Below, piece after piece: positions 18,104-26,680 of a stretch of DNA of 64,000 bases (positions are counted from its first letter, which is position 1; each line of letters starts with the position of its first letter). The notes under the pieces are model-generated. The model was not told the DNA's origin and did no database searches. It worked only from the letters and a program-made list of their open reading frames with translations. The position numbers were made by a program, and so were the translations under genes. The stretch lies in the NCBI RefSeq assembly GCF_022810305.1, contig NZ_JALGQH010000004.1, forward strand, positions 62,001-126,000, given 5' to 3'. The stretch is from Rhodococcus sp. ARC_M6. GTDB lineage: Bacteria > Actinomycetota > Actinomycetes > Mycobacteriales > Mycobacteriaceae.

Positions 18104-20170
18104 ATGGCTACACCCGACCTTGCGCCGACTGATTCCCCTCCACAGAGCAGCGTCCGCGCTTCTTCGACCGCGATTTTTGTGGTCTGTGGGCTGATCGCCG
18201 GGCTGGTCGCAGCCATCGTCGTGGGGCTTTCCGCTTCGCAGGCTCTGACACTGCTCGGCATTCCGGATCCCGGCCCGATCACCACTTACGGACTGCCGGC
18301 AGTCCGCGCGATCGGGGAAATTGCGGCGGTCATCGCTATCGGTTCACTACTGTTGGCCGCGTTTTTTGTTCCGCCGCAAAAGTCCGGCGTGCTCGATATC
18401 GACGGTTATCGGGCGGTCCGGACCGCGTCGGTCGCGTCGGTCGTGTGGGCAGCATGTTCGCTGGTAATGATCCCGCTGACACTCTCGGACACGTCGGGCC
18501 AGCCTTTCTCCGAAGCGATCAAACCGGCGAACCTGTGGTCGGGACTCGATCAGATCGAGATTGCCGGCGCCTGGCGCTGGACAGCTGTCATCGCTGTAGT
18601 ACTCGCGATTCTCGCTCGCTTGACACTGCGCTGGTGGTGGACGCCGCTGCTGCTGGTCGTTGGCCTGCTAGGCCTGATGCCGTTGGCCCTCACCGGTCAC
18701 TCGTCCTCAGGCGGATCGCACGACATCGCGACCAACAGCCTGATCCTTCACCTCGTCGCGGCCTCGCTGTGGGCTGGTGGATTGTTTGCGCTCCTGGCGC
18801 ACGCTCGCCGCGCCGGCGAGTACACGGATGTAGCTGCTCGACGCTTTTCAACCGTCGCAACCATCTGCTTTGTCGTCATGGGATTCAGTGGCGTCATCAA
18901 CGCGATTGTTCGTCTCCCGCTCGACGACTTATTCACGACGACCTACGGGCGTTTGATCGTCGCGAAGATCGTTGCGCTGATCATTCTCGGTGGCTTCGGT
19001 TGGGCTCAGCGTTCGCGCTCGTTGCCGGCGCTCGCCGAGAACCCGCAATCTCGTTCGGCGCTGATCCGTTTTGCCGGCGGCGAGGGCATCATCTTTGCCG
19101 CAACCATCGGCCTCGCCATCGGACTGGGCCGCACTCCGCCGCCACCGCCGTCGAGCATCCCCACGATTCCCGAGGTCGAACTCGGTTACAACCTGCCGGA
19201 TCCGCCGTCGTTCATGGCTTTCGTGACGGAATGGCGCTTCGATCTCATGTTCGGCACAGCGGCAATCGTCGCTGCGGTGCTCTACGTGATCGGTCTGCGC
19301 AAGCTGTCCAAGCGTGGCGATGCCTGGCCTGTCGGCCGGACCATCGCCTGGATGAGCGGTTGCGCAGTGCTTCTCATTGCCACGTCCTCGGGCGTCGGCA
19401 AGTACGCGACTGCTGTGTTCAGCGTTCATATGGGCGGACACATGGCACTGTCGATGTTGGCTCCGGTTCTGCTTGTTCTGGGCGCACCCATCACGCTGGC
19501 GTTGCGTGCACTCGACCCCGCCGGAAAAGATGGCGTTCCGGGTATCCGCGAATGGATCTTGATCGCGCTCCACAGCCCGTTCTCGCGGTTCATTACCCAC
19601 CCGATTGTTGCGGCCGTTCTGTTTGTCGGCGGCTTCTACGTGCTCTACCTCGGCGGTATCTACGGCGCGACAGTCGGTTCCCACAGCGCGCATCTGCTGA
19701 TGAATCTGCACTTCATCCTCAGCGGCTATCTCTTTTACTGGGTGGCGATCGGTATCGATCCGTCGCCGCGCCAACTCCAACCGGTGACCAAGCTGGCCAT
19801 GGTCTTCGGTTCGTTGCCCTTCCACGCGTTCTTCGGCATCGCCTTGATGAGTACCACGACGATCATGGGCGGAGAGTTCTTCCGCTCATTGGGCTTGGGC
19901 TGGAACAACGATCTGCTCGGCGATCAGCAGTTGGGCGGCAGTATCGCCTGGGCGACGGGTGAGATCCCGCTGATGGTGGTCATGCTTGCGCTCCTGGTGC
20001 AGTGGTCGCGCAGTGACCGCAAAACAGCCGTTCGGACAGACCGTGCGGCAGAACGCGATCACGACGCCGATCTGGCCGCTCACAACGCGATGTTCGCCGA
20101 ACTTGCGCGACGTGACCGCGACGGCTGGCCGACGCGCGAGAAGTCCGAAGAATCTTCGTCGGCAGACTGA
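18104..20170 (+). CDS. CopD-CtaG fusion, copper transport / cytochrome oxidase assembly membrane protein
   Basis: This 688-residue polytopic membrane protein joins a CopD-like region (about 25-330; AGAWRWTAVIAVVLAILARL, LILHLVAASLWAGGLFALL, FSGVINAIVRLP) to a CtaG-like caa3 assembly region (about 360-645; FSVHMGGHMALSMLAPVLLVLGAP, HLLMNLHFILSGYLFYWVAIG, GSLPFHAFFGIALM). Conserved His and Met in the C-terminal half fit copper handling for cytochrome oxidase. The tail (650-688) is charged and cytoplasmic. Mycobacteria have a similar two-domain protein (Rv0102). Its place right after the Cu-requiring CO dehydrogenase cluster may be functional, but it has its own promoter and could simply serve respiration. 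Confidence 0.87.
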   Translation: MATPDLAPTDSPPQSSVRASSTAIFVVCGLIAGLVAAIVVGLSASQALTLLGIPDPGPITTYGLPAVRAIGEIAAVIAIGSLLLAAFFVPPQKSGVLDIDGYRAVRTASVASVVWAACSLVMIPLTLSDTSGQPFSEAIKPANLWSGLDQIEIAGAWRWTAVIAVVLAILARLTLRWWWTPLLLVVGLLGLMPLALTGHSSSGGSHDIATNSLILHLVAASLWAGGLFALLAHARRAGEYTDVAARRFSTVATICFVVMGFSGVINAIVRLPLDDLFTTTYGRLIVAKIVALIILGGFGWAQRSRSLPALAENPQSRSALIRFAGGEGIIFAATIGLAIGLGRTPPPPPSSIPTIPEVELGYNLPDPPSFMAFVTEWRFDLMFGTAAIVAAVLYVIGLRKLSKRGDAWPVGRTIAWMSGCAVLLIATSSGVGKYATAVFSVHMGGHMALSMLAPVLLVLGAPITLALRALDPAGKDGVPGIREWILIALHSPFSRFITHPIVAAVLFVGGFYVLYLGGIYGATVGSHSAHLLMNLHFILSGYLFYWVAIGIDPSPRQLQPVTKLAMVFGSLPFHAFFGIALMSTTTIMGGEFFRSLGLGWNNDLLGDQQLGGSIAWATGEIPLMVVMLALLVQWSRSDRKTAVRTDRAAERDHDADLAAHNAMFAELARRDRDGWPTREKSEESSSAD

Positions 20171-20190
20171 GTACCGATCAATAAATCGGG

Positions 20191-21156
20191 TCAGTGCAGT
20201 GCCGGTATTTCCGTGGCCTCGAACACCACGTCGGTTCGGCTGATCTCGATGTTGCAGGCGTTGCAGGTGTAGCGGGGGAGCAGGATGTGATCTCCGGCTC
20301 GGTGAAAGAACTCGAGCCCGGACAGTCCGTCCGGAGACAGTTGGTCTTTGGCCCACTCGTTGAGTGCCGCGAAAACCGGAAAGAAGTCCAGGCTCTTGGG
20401 CGTCGTACGGTATTCCTGCCGGCGGGCGCCGTCTGTGACAGGCACTCGCGCCAGCATTCCGTTCTCGACGAAGACAGTGAGGCGGTCAGCGAGGGTGACC
20501 GGGGAAATCGAGCCGAGTGCGTCCTGGAAGTCGCTGAATCTGCGGATGCCCTGCAAGGCGGCAGACAAGATGAAGGTGGACCAACGGTCGGCGAGAACAC
20601 TTGTCGAGTCCATGTTGGCTGCCACGTCGTTGGCGGAAGATCGGCGGGATCGGCGATCGCTGACATCGAGAAGCAATCTGTCGTCGACCTCGGTGTAGAC
20701 ATCGCGGGCCGAGATGCCGATCGCATGGCATTCTCCGCAGCCGAATACGGGTGCAATCAGGTGCCCGCAAGCGAGATGCCGAAGGGCGGTATCGGATCTG
20801 CGGCTTGCTCGGGGTGCCCACGCTCGGTCCCAAGTCCAGAGCGCAACAAACGTCTGCCAGAGTTGCTCGCCGGATTCGGTGAGCACGTATTCGTTTCGCG
20901 GCGGTGAGGTCGAGTACTGACGTGCTTCGACAATGCCGTCGGCAGTCAGTCGGGTGAGCCGTTGCGACAGGACCGCATCTGAGATCTGTAAGTCGTCACC
21001 CAGCTGCCGGAAACGTCGCGCGCCGCCCAACGTGTGGCGAATGATCTGCAGGCTCCATTTGTCGCCGGCGATCAGGAGCGCGTGCCCCAAGGCGGACGAC
21101 GCGGGGCGCGGCGCGTTCGCAGGGGTATGCGGCTTCGTGGACATGGACTTCATCAT
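20191..21156 (-). CDS. Transcriptional regulator with two tandem HxlR winged-helix domains
   Basis: This 321-residue protein holds two HxlR-type domains: residues ~24-115 (GDKWSLQIIRHTLGGARRFRQLGDDLQISDAVLSQRLTRL) and ~185-275 (ADRWSTFILSAALQGIRRFSDFQDALGSISPVTLADRL). HxlR proteins are usually ~110-residue dimers, so this is a covalent pseudo-dimer. After each domain comes a cysteine pair: CGHLIAPVFGCGECH in the middle and YTCNACN near the end, possibly metal- or redox-sensing. ATG 21156 has GGAGG six bases upstream. It is divergent from the ligase-thiolase-oxygenase operon and is its likely regulator; HxlR members often respond to aldehydes or electrophiles. Confidence 0.87.
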   Translation of the reverse strand: MMKSMSTKPHTPANAPRPASSALGHALLIAGDKWSLQIIRHTLGGARRFRQLGDDLQISDAVLSQRLTRLTADGIVEARQYSTSPPRNEYVLTESGEQLWQTFVALWTWDRAWAPRASRRSDTALRHLACGHLIAPVFGCGECHAIGISARDVYTEVDDRLLLDVSDRRSRRSSANDVAANMDSTSVLADRWSTFILSAALQGIRRFSDFQDALGSISPVTLADRLTVFVENGMLARVPVTDGARRQEYRTTPKSLDFFPVFAALNEWAKDQLSPDGLSGLEFFHRAGDHILLPRYTCNACNIEISRTDVVFEATEIPALH

Positions 21157-21462
21157 TGCAAACCTCCGTACTCGCGTTCGACCGGCTTGCCGCGTTCGCC
21201 GAAGTCAGAATCACTCTTGTAAACGAAGTGATGACGTAGCTCTCGCGAAGCGGAGGGCGTTCCGCATCGGCGAATTCATCTGTAGATAAGCCCTAGAAGT
21301 CGGTTAACCGTATGTCGAGCGACATCGTCGAGTCACTATGGGTCTTGTAGTAATCGAATCAAGGCGCTAATCTTCGGGACAAGCGATTGTGATGTCGGCA
21401 ACCGTGTTCCCAGCTCCTTGTCCAGATTCTGCGGACGATTCCCGAGAAGGAAGTGCACAGCG
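21157..21462. promoter_or_regulatory. Divergent promoter region between double-HxlR regulator and acyl-CoA ligase operon
   Basis: This 306-base gap holds no gene. It carries two short palindromes side by side, CGGTTAACCG at 21301-21310 and TGTCG-ag-CGACA at 21313-21324, and TCACT/AGTGA arms at 21213-21233. The first two are the best operator candidates for the adjacent regulator. A GAGAAGGAAG ribosome site lies just before the ligase ATG. Confidence 0.35.
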
Positions 21463-23187
21463 ATGAGACTGCATCCTCAAACGACGGTGGATGAGTACAC
21501 CCGAGCCGGCTTGTGGGGGCAGGACACGTGGGACGTGCTGCTGGAAAAGAACGTCGCAGCGCAACCCGATGCCATTTCCATCGTCGACCCGGCAAATCGG
21601 GCCGCCATCACTGACGGTCCGCCGCGAGAACTCACCTGGGCGGAGCTTTCAGACCTCGTAGATCGACTCGCAGTCACGCTGTTGGACGCAGGAATCGGTA
21701 TTGACGACGTGGTGGGCGTGCAATTGCCCAACTCGGTCGAGCTCTCGGCGGCGCTGCTCGCGATCACCAGTATCGGCGCCATCGCCTCGCCTCTGCCCGT
21801 CCAGTACCGCGAGTACGAGCTCGAACAGCTGGCCGAGCTCGCGAAGTTCCGTGCATTCGTGACGGTCAGTCGCGTTGGCAGTCACCGGCTGGTCGACTCG
21901 GCCGTGACGGTCAAGAGCGGTGTCCCCAGCCTTACGACAGTGTTCGCATTCGGTGACAACCTCCCTGCCGGCGCCGTGGACATGGGAGCAGCATCGGCAG
22001 ACGTCACTGATTTCAGCGCTCTACACGAGCACCGCGCCACATTCACCGCCGATCCGAACGACTGCGTCACGATCTGCTGGACATCGGGTACGGAGTCGAC
22101 GCCCAAGGCAGTTCCGCGGTGTGCCAACGACTGGTACGGCTCCGCCATGGGGAGCGTATCTGCCGCTGCTCTCACTCGAGATGACGTGCTGCTCAACCCC
22201 TTTCCGATGGTCAACATGGCCGGAATTGCCGGCATGTTCCTGCCCTGGCTCATGACCGGTGCGACGCTGGTGCAGCATCATCCGTTCGATGCGCCTACCT
22301 TCTTCGGCCAGTTGATGCAGCGCAAAGTCACGTACACCGTCGCACCGCCCGCGCTACTGACCCGCGCACTCGCAAGCGACGCGGCGTCCGCAGGTGTTTT
22401 CGACAGCGTCCGCGTCATCGGCTCAGGCTCGGCTCCGTTGTCTCCTCACATGATCGGGGAGTACAAAGAACGTTTCGATATCGAGATCAACAACTGCTTC
22501 GGCTCCAATGAGGGCACGTGCCTTGTCGGTGACCAGGTAACCGTGCCGGAGCTTGGCCGTCGTGCCGTCTACTTCCCGCGGTTCGGTTCGCCCGACCACA
22601 CCTGGGACAACACCGCGTCGCTCGGGATGGACAATCGACTGGTCGATCTCGCGACGGAGGAAGAGATCACCACAGCGGGTGTGCCCGGAGAACTGCGAAT
22701 CAAGGGGCCTCAGGTTTTCGCGGGATATCTCGAGGGAACGGCATCGTCGAACCCGTTCGACAAGCAGGGATACTTCGCGACCGGCGATATTTTTCAGTAC
22801 GTCGCCGACGAGACCGGCGATCTGCGGTACCTCCAGTATGTCGACCGCGCCAAGGATCTGATCGTGCGCGGCGGTATGAACATTTCACCGGCCGAGCTCG
22901 AATCCATGCTGGCCGGACATCCGGCGGTGGCCGAGGCCGCCATGATCGGGATTCCCGATCCGGAAATGGGCGAGCGCGTCGCAGCGGTGATCGTGGCTTC
23001 CGGCGACGTCGACCCCACACTCGACGAGATCCTGAGTTTCCTTCGCGCACAGAATATTGCAGCCTACAAACTGCCCGAATCCTTGACCGTGCTCGACGAA
23101 TTGCCGAGAAATCCTGTCGGGAAGGTCGCCAAGCGTGACCTTCGAACGATGGTCGCCGCAGTTTCGTCGAGTGCGTCCAAGAGTTAA
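21463..23187 (+). CDS. AMP-forming acyl-CoA ligase
   Basis: This 574-residue enzyme of the ANL superfamily activates a carboxylic acid as acyl-AMP and then acyl-CoA. Visible motifs are the P-loop TSGTESTPK (207-215, divergent from the usual TSGTTGxPK), NNCFGSNEG, GYFATGDIFQY, DRAKDLIVRGGMNISP, and the catalytic lysine in NPVGKVAK (K554). The acid substrate is not evident; cyclohexanecarboxylate- or fatty-acid-type ligases are similar. ATG 21463 is chosen over an upstream in-frame start because of the ribosome site. It is the first gene of a five-gene operon; the first thiolase follows after 12 bases. Confidence 0.9.
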   Translation: MRLHPQTTVDEYTRAGLWGQDTWDVLLEKNVAAQPDAISIVDPANRAAITDGPPRELTWAELSDLVDRLAVTLLDAGIGIDDVVGVQLPNSVELSAALLAITSIGAIASPLPVQYREYELEQLAELAKFRAFVTVSRVGSHRLVDSAVTVKSGVPSLTTVFAFGDNLPAGAVDMGAASADVTDFSALHEHRATFTADPNDCVTICWTSGTESTPKAVPRCANDWYGSAMGSVSAAALTRDDVLLNPFPMVNMAGIAGMFLPWLMTGATLVQHHPFDAPTFFGQLMQRKVTYTVAPPALLTRALASDAASAGVFDSVRVIGSGSAPLSPHMIGEYKERFDIEINNCFGSNEGTCLVGDQVTVPELGRRAVYFPRFGSPDHTWDNTASLGMDNRLVDLATEEEITTAGVPGELRIKGPQVFAGYLEGTASSNPFDKQGYFATGDIFQYVADETGDLRYLQYVDRAKDLIVRGGMNISPAELESMLAGHPAVAEAAMIGIPDPEMGERVAAVIVASGDVDPTLDEILSFLRAQNIAAYKLPESLTVLDELPRNPVGKVAKRDLRTMVAAVSSSASKS

Positions 23188-23199
23188 GGAGAAGGTCCG

Positions 23200-24438
23200 A
23201 TGACTGACCCCGTTTACGTCCTGGGCGGAGCCCAGACCGATTTTGCTCGTAACTGGACCAAAGAGGGACTCGGTCTCTTCGACATGTTCGCGGAGATCCT
23301 TCCGGCCACACTGTCCGACGCCGGAGTCGACGCGACAGAGGTGGAAGTCATCCATGTGGGAAACCTTGCCGGAGAACTATTTTCCGGTCAGGCACAGCTC
23401 GGCGGAATGGTAGTCGCAGCTGAGCCGGGGTTGGACGGAGTGCCGAGCACTCGCCACGAGGCGGCATGTGCGTCGGGTGGCACTGCCGTTCTGGCGGCTT
23501 GCGCCGACATTCAGTCCGGACGCTACGACGTGGCCCTGGTGGTCGGCGTCGAATTGATGCGCAACGTTTCGGCGCAGACAGCTGCCGAACACCTGGGCTC
23601 GGCAGCCTGGGCCGGCCGCGAGGCAGTAGATGCAACCTTCCCGTGGCCGGCTCTCTTTGCCGAGATCGCGACCGAGTACGACCGGCGCTACGGACTTGAC
23701 CATGTCGAGTTGGGGCGGTTTGCCGAAATCGCATTTGGCAACGGCGCTACCAATAATCTTGCGCAGACGCGTGATTGGGACTTTCCGGAAGGTTCGTTCG
23801 ACGAGAATGACGACGTCAACCCGGTCGTGGAAGGACTGCTTCGCAAGACTGACTGCGGCCGGATCACCGACGGCGCCGCCGGAGTCATCCTTGCCGGGCC
23901 GAAATTCGCTCAAGCCTGGGCTGAGCGCAATGGCCGCGCACTCGAGGACGAAGCGAACATCGCGGGCTTCGGGCATCGCACAGCGACACTGCTACTCGCA
24001 GACAAGTTGGAGCAAAGTGCCGACGCAGATTACATGTTCCCGCATCTGCGCGGTGCCGTTGAGGACGCGTACCGGCGCGCCGGCATCACGGGCGTGGAAG
24101 ACCTCGACGTGGCAGAAATCCACGACTGTTTCACTATCAACGGACTGGTCACACTCGAACATATCGGAGTGGCGGCTCCGGGCAAGGGCGGTCAAGCCGT
24201 CACACAAGAGGTGATCGGCCGCAATGGCAGCTTGCCCGTCAATCCCGGCGGCGGCCTTCTCTCGAACGGGCATCCCGTGGGGGCAACCGGAGTGCGGATG
24301 GTTCTCGACGCTGCAAAGCAGGTGACGGGACGGGCCGGCGAACACCAGATCGACGGTGCGCGTACTGCTTTGACGGTCAACATCGGCGGGTCGTTCACCA
24401 CCGCCGTGTCCACTGTGGTGACGAGAGGTGTCCGATGA
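23200..24438 (+). CDS. Thiolase, SCP2/SCPx-type
   Basis: This 412-residue thiolase-superfamily enzyme has the nucleophile C90 in EAACASGG, the HDCF motif typical of SCP2-type thiolases in place of NEAF (EIHDCFTINGLV), and GGLLSNGHPVGATG. The last loop reads NIGGS, as in SCP2-type members that lack the second catalytic cysteine. Such enzymes cleave 3-oxoacyl-CoA thioesters, often bulky or branched ones such as sterol side chains. It follows the ligase by 12 bases and overlaps the next thiolase by four (ATGA). Substrate unknown. Confidence 0.88.
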   Translation: MTDPVYVLGGAQTDFARNWTKEGLGLFDMFAEILPATLSDAGVDATEVEVIHVGNLAGELFSGQAQLGGMVVAAEPGLDGVPSTRHEAACASGGTAVLAACADIQSGRYDVALVVGVELMRNVSAQTAAEHLGSAAWAGREAVDATFPWPALFAEIATEYDRRYGLDHVELGRFAEIAFGNGATNNLAQTRDWDFPEGSFDENDDVNPVVEGLLRKTDCGRITDGAAGVILAGPKFAQAWAERNGRALEDEANIAGFGHRTATLLLADKLEQSADADYMFPHLRGAVEDAYRRAGITGVEDLDVAEIHDCFTINGLVTLEHIGVAAPGKGGQAVTQEVIGRNGSLPVNPGGGLLSNGHPVGATGVRMVLDAAKQVTGRAGEHQIDGARTALTVNIGGSFTTAVSTVVTRGVR

Positions 24439-25652
24439 GTCGCGATCGCGAAGCGTATGTTCTCGGTTCTCTCCGAACTCCGCGTGGGAAGTCCTCGGCA
24501 TCGGGCGGACTAGCCGGTACAACTCCACTGCAGCTGGTGGAGCAGTTGTTGAACGGTTTGGTGACGAGGCTGGGTCTCGACCCGAATGCGGTTGACGAAT
24601 TCATTCTTGGTTCCGCCACCCAGGTGGGGCCGCAGGGCGGAAACATCGCCCGCACCGCCATTCTTACTTCTGGTTGGCCTCAGCATATTCCAGGTTTGGT
24701 GGTCAACCGTTTCTGTGCGTCCGGCATCGACGCCGTATCGCTCGCTTCGGCACTGGTGCGCTCGGGCCAGGCCGACCTCGTGATCGCGGGCGGAGTTGAA
24801 TCCTCCTCGTCCGTACCGATGTTCGCCGACAAGGGTCCGCTGTGGGCTGATAGCGACGTCATCGAATCCATCGGCAGCGTTCACATGGGTATCGCCGCTG
24901 ATATTGCCGCGACCGAAGGCGGATACGAACGCGAAGAACTCGACGCCTACGGGGTACGGACGCAGCATCGCGCTGCCGCTGCGTGGGCCGACGGGTTCTT
25001 CGATTCGACCGTCATGCCCGTTCTCGACGGTGCGGGCGCGGTGGCGCTGGATCACGACGAGCACGTGCGAGCCTCGGTCACCGCAGAGCAGTTGGCAGAT
25101 CTCCCACCGGCATTCGCCGAGCTGGGTGCATCGGGTCAGGACGCTTTGGCGCTGCGACACCTCCCCGAACTGGGGGAGATTCGGCATCTGCACACGCGCG
25201 GCACATCGCCGTCCGTCGCTGATGCCGCCGCGATGGTGGTCATCGGAACGGTAGAGGCTGCGCAACGCGCCGGACTGACCCCGCATGCCCGGGTGGTCAG
25301 TGCGGCAAGTTCGGGATCGGATCCTGTTCGCATGCTGCACGCGGGGCAGCACGCAATTGAACGGGTACTGGAACGGACGGGTCATACGCCCGATGATCTC
25401 GATGTAATCGAGTTTGCCGAGGCATTCTCCGCGCTGTGCCTCAAGATTCAGCGTGACCTGCGCTTCGGCGACGAGCGGTTCAATGTCAACGGCGGAACCA
25501 TCGCAATGGGCCATGCTTTCGGAGCGACGGGTGCCATTCTCGTCGGCCAGGCCGCGGAGCAACTGGGCCGGTCCGGTGGTCGCTACGGTGTGGCGGCGGT
25601 CAGCGGTGCGGCCGGACTGGGATCGGCAGTACTACTCGAGAGGGTCCGATGA
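24435..25652 (+). CDS. Thiolase-family acyltransferase with altered catalytic loops
   Basis: This 405-residue protein resembles FadA-type acetyl-CoA acyltransferases: nucleophile C94 in VNRFCASGIDA, and H360 in NVNGGTIAMGHAFGATG. Three of the four catalytic loops differ from canonical thiolase: NEAF is AEAF (N to A at 328), GHP is GHA, and the C-terminal CxG cysteine is absent (aligned residue S390, with no cysteine after C335). This suggests impaired Claisen chemistry or a different reaction on an acyl-enzyme. The gene overlaps both neighbours by four bases, so it is made in step with the SCP2-type thiolase and may form a complex with it (inference). Confidence 0.85.
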   Translation: MSRDREAYVLGSLRTPRGKSSASGGLAGTTPLQLVEQLLNGLVTRLGLDPNAVDEFILGSATQVGPQGGNIARTAILTSGWPQHIPGLVVNRFCASGIDAVSLASALVRSGQADLVIAGGVESSSSVPMFADKGPLWADSDVIESIGSVHMGIAADIAATEGGYEREELDAYGVRTQHRAAAAWADGFFDSTVMPVLDGAGAVALDHDEHVRASVTAEQLADLPPAFAELGASGQDALALRHLPELGEIRHLHTRGTSPSVADAAAMVVIGTVEAAQRAGLTPHARVVSAASSGSDPVRMLHAGQHAIERVLERTGHTPDDLDVIEFAEAFSALCLKIQRDLRFGDERFNVNGGTIAMGHAFGATGAILVGQAAEQLGRSGGRYGVAAVSGAAGLGSAVLLERVR

Positions 25653-26638
25653 ACACGCGCCTGGAAGTATCACTCGGATTGTGGCAGGACCGCCCCGCCG
25701 AGGAGGCGCTCAAGACAGCCGCCCTTGCCGACGAGTTGGGATTCCCGGCACTCTGGATCGGCGAGATGGCGACCTACGACGCGTGCGCACTCGGCATGGC
25801 GGTGGCGGCGCGTACCGAGCGAATCAGCCTGACCCTGCGGCCTTTTGCTGTCGCCGTGCGAGATCCGATGATGATCGCCATGGGCGTTGCGTCTGTTGCA
25901 TCGCTGTCCGGACGGACTGTAGACGTGGCGTTGGGAACGTCGAGTCAGGTTGTGGTGGAGGAGTGGCACGGTCGATCGCGGGCTCGCTCGGCGCGCGCTC
26001 TCTCGGAATCGGCTCAGGCACTGCGTCCGTTGCTGGACGGTGAAAAGTCTTCCCTGGACGGCGAAGTGGTGCGAAGTCGCGGTTACCACTTGCGGCTACC
26101 CGCGCCGAAATCGAGTTTGACGGTGGCTGCTTTCGGGCCGTCGGCTATTCGAACCGCAGCGCGATACGCGGATCGGATGGTCCTCAATCTGGTGAGCGTC
26201 GAAACTGCGCGAGCGTTGATCGCGGACCTGCGTCGAGAAGCTGCAGCACTGGACCGGCCGTGCCCGAGGATTGCCGTGTGGTTGTCTGCCGCGGTGGATA
26301 TGGGCAAGCCTGCGATCGACCAGATTCGACGTGCTGTCGTGGGATACCTGGCCGCGCCGGGCTATTCGGAGATGTTCGAGCGAGCAGGGTTCGGTGACGT
26401 GGTGGCCTATGCCCGCACCCGTCCGCATCCACGAGATCTTCTCGCCCGAGTTCCTGACGAGCTTGTCGCGGCAGTCGGTGTGATCGGCGATAGAGATCAG
26501 GCACGCGCGCGCGTCGAGGCGTATATCGACGCGGGAGTGGACGACATCGTGTTTCTGCCCTCGGCCACCGACGCAGACCCTGCGGGCGAGCGAACATTGC
26601 GCAGTCTCGCCGGTATATTTCCGAACAACCTTACCTAG
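25649..26638 (+). CDS. Luciferase-like (LLM class) flavin/F420-dependent oxidoreductase
   Basis: This 329-residue TIM-barrel protein belongs to the luciferase-like monooxygenase superfamily: LGLWQDRPAEEALKTAALADELGFPALWIGEMATYD at the N-terminus, LTLRPFAVAVRDPMMIAMGVASVASLSGRTVDVALG, and a C-terminal YIDAGVDDIVFLP. Members use reduced flavin or F420; actinobacterial ones with this start are often called F420-dependent, but the cofactor is not proved here. It is translationally coupled to the altered thiolase (ATGA overlap) and precedes the carotenoid-oxygenase-type gene by 42 bases. A redox step in the same pathway is likely. Confidence 0.85.
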   Translation: MNTRLEVSLGLWQDRPAEEALKTAALADELGFPALWIGEMATYDACALGMAVAARTERISLTLRPFAVAVRDPMMIAMGVASVASLSGRTVDVALGTSSQVVVEEWHGRSRARSARALSESAQALRPLLDGEKSSLDGEVVRSRGYHLRLPAPKSSLTVAAFGPSAIRTAARYADRMVLNLVSVETARALIADLRREAAALDRPCPRIAVWLSAAVDMGKPAIDQIRRAVVGYLAAPGYSEMFERAGFGDVVAYARTRPHPRDLLARVPDELVAAVGVIGDRDQARARVEAYIDAGVDDIVFLPSATDADPAGERTLRSLAGIFPNNLT

Positions 26639-26680
26639 TTGCAACTTTCATACTTTCTGTTGATCGAAGGAGTGCCAGCT

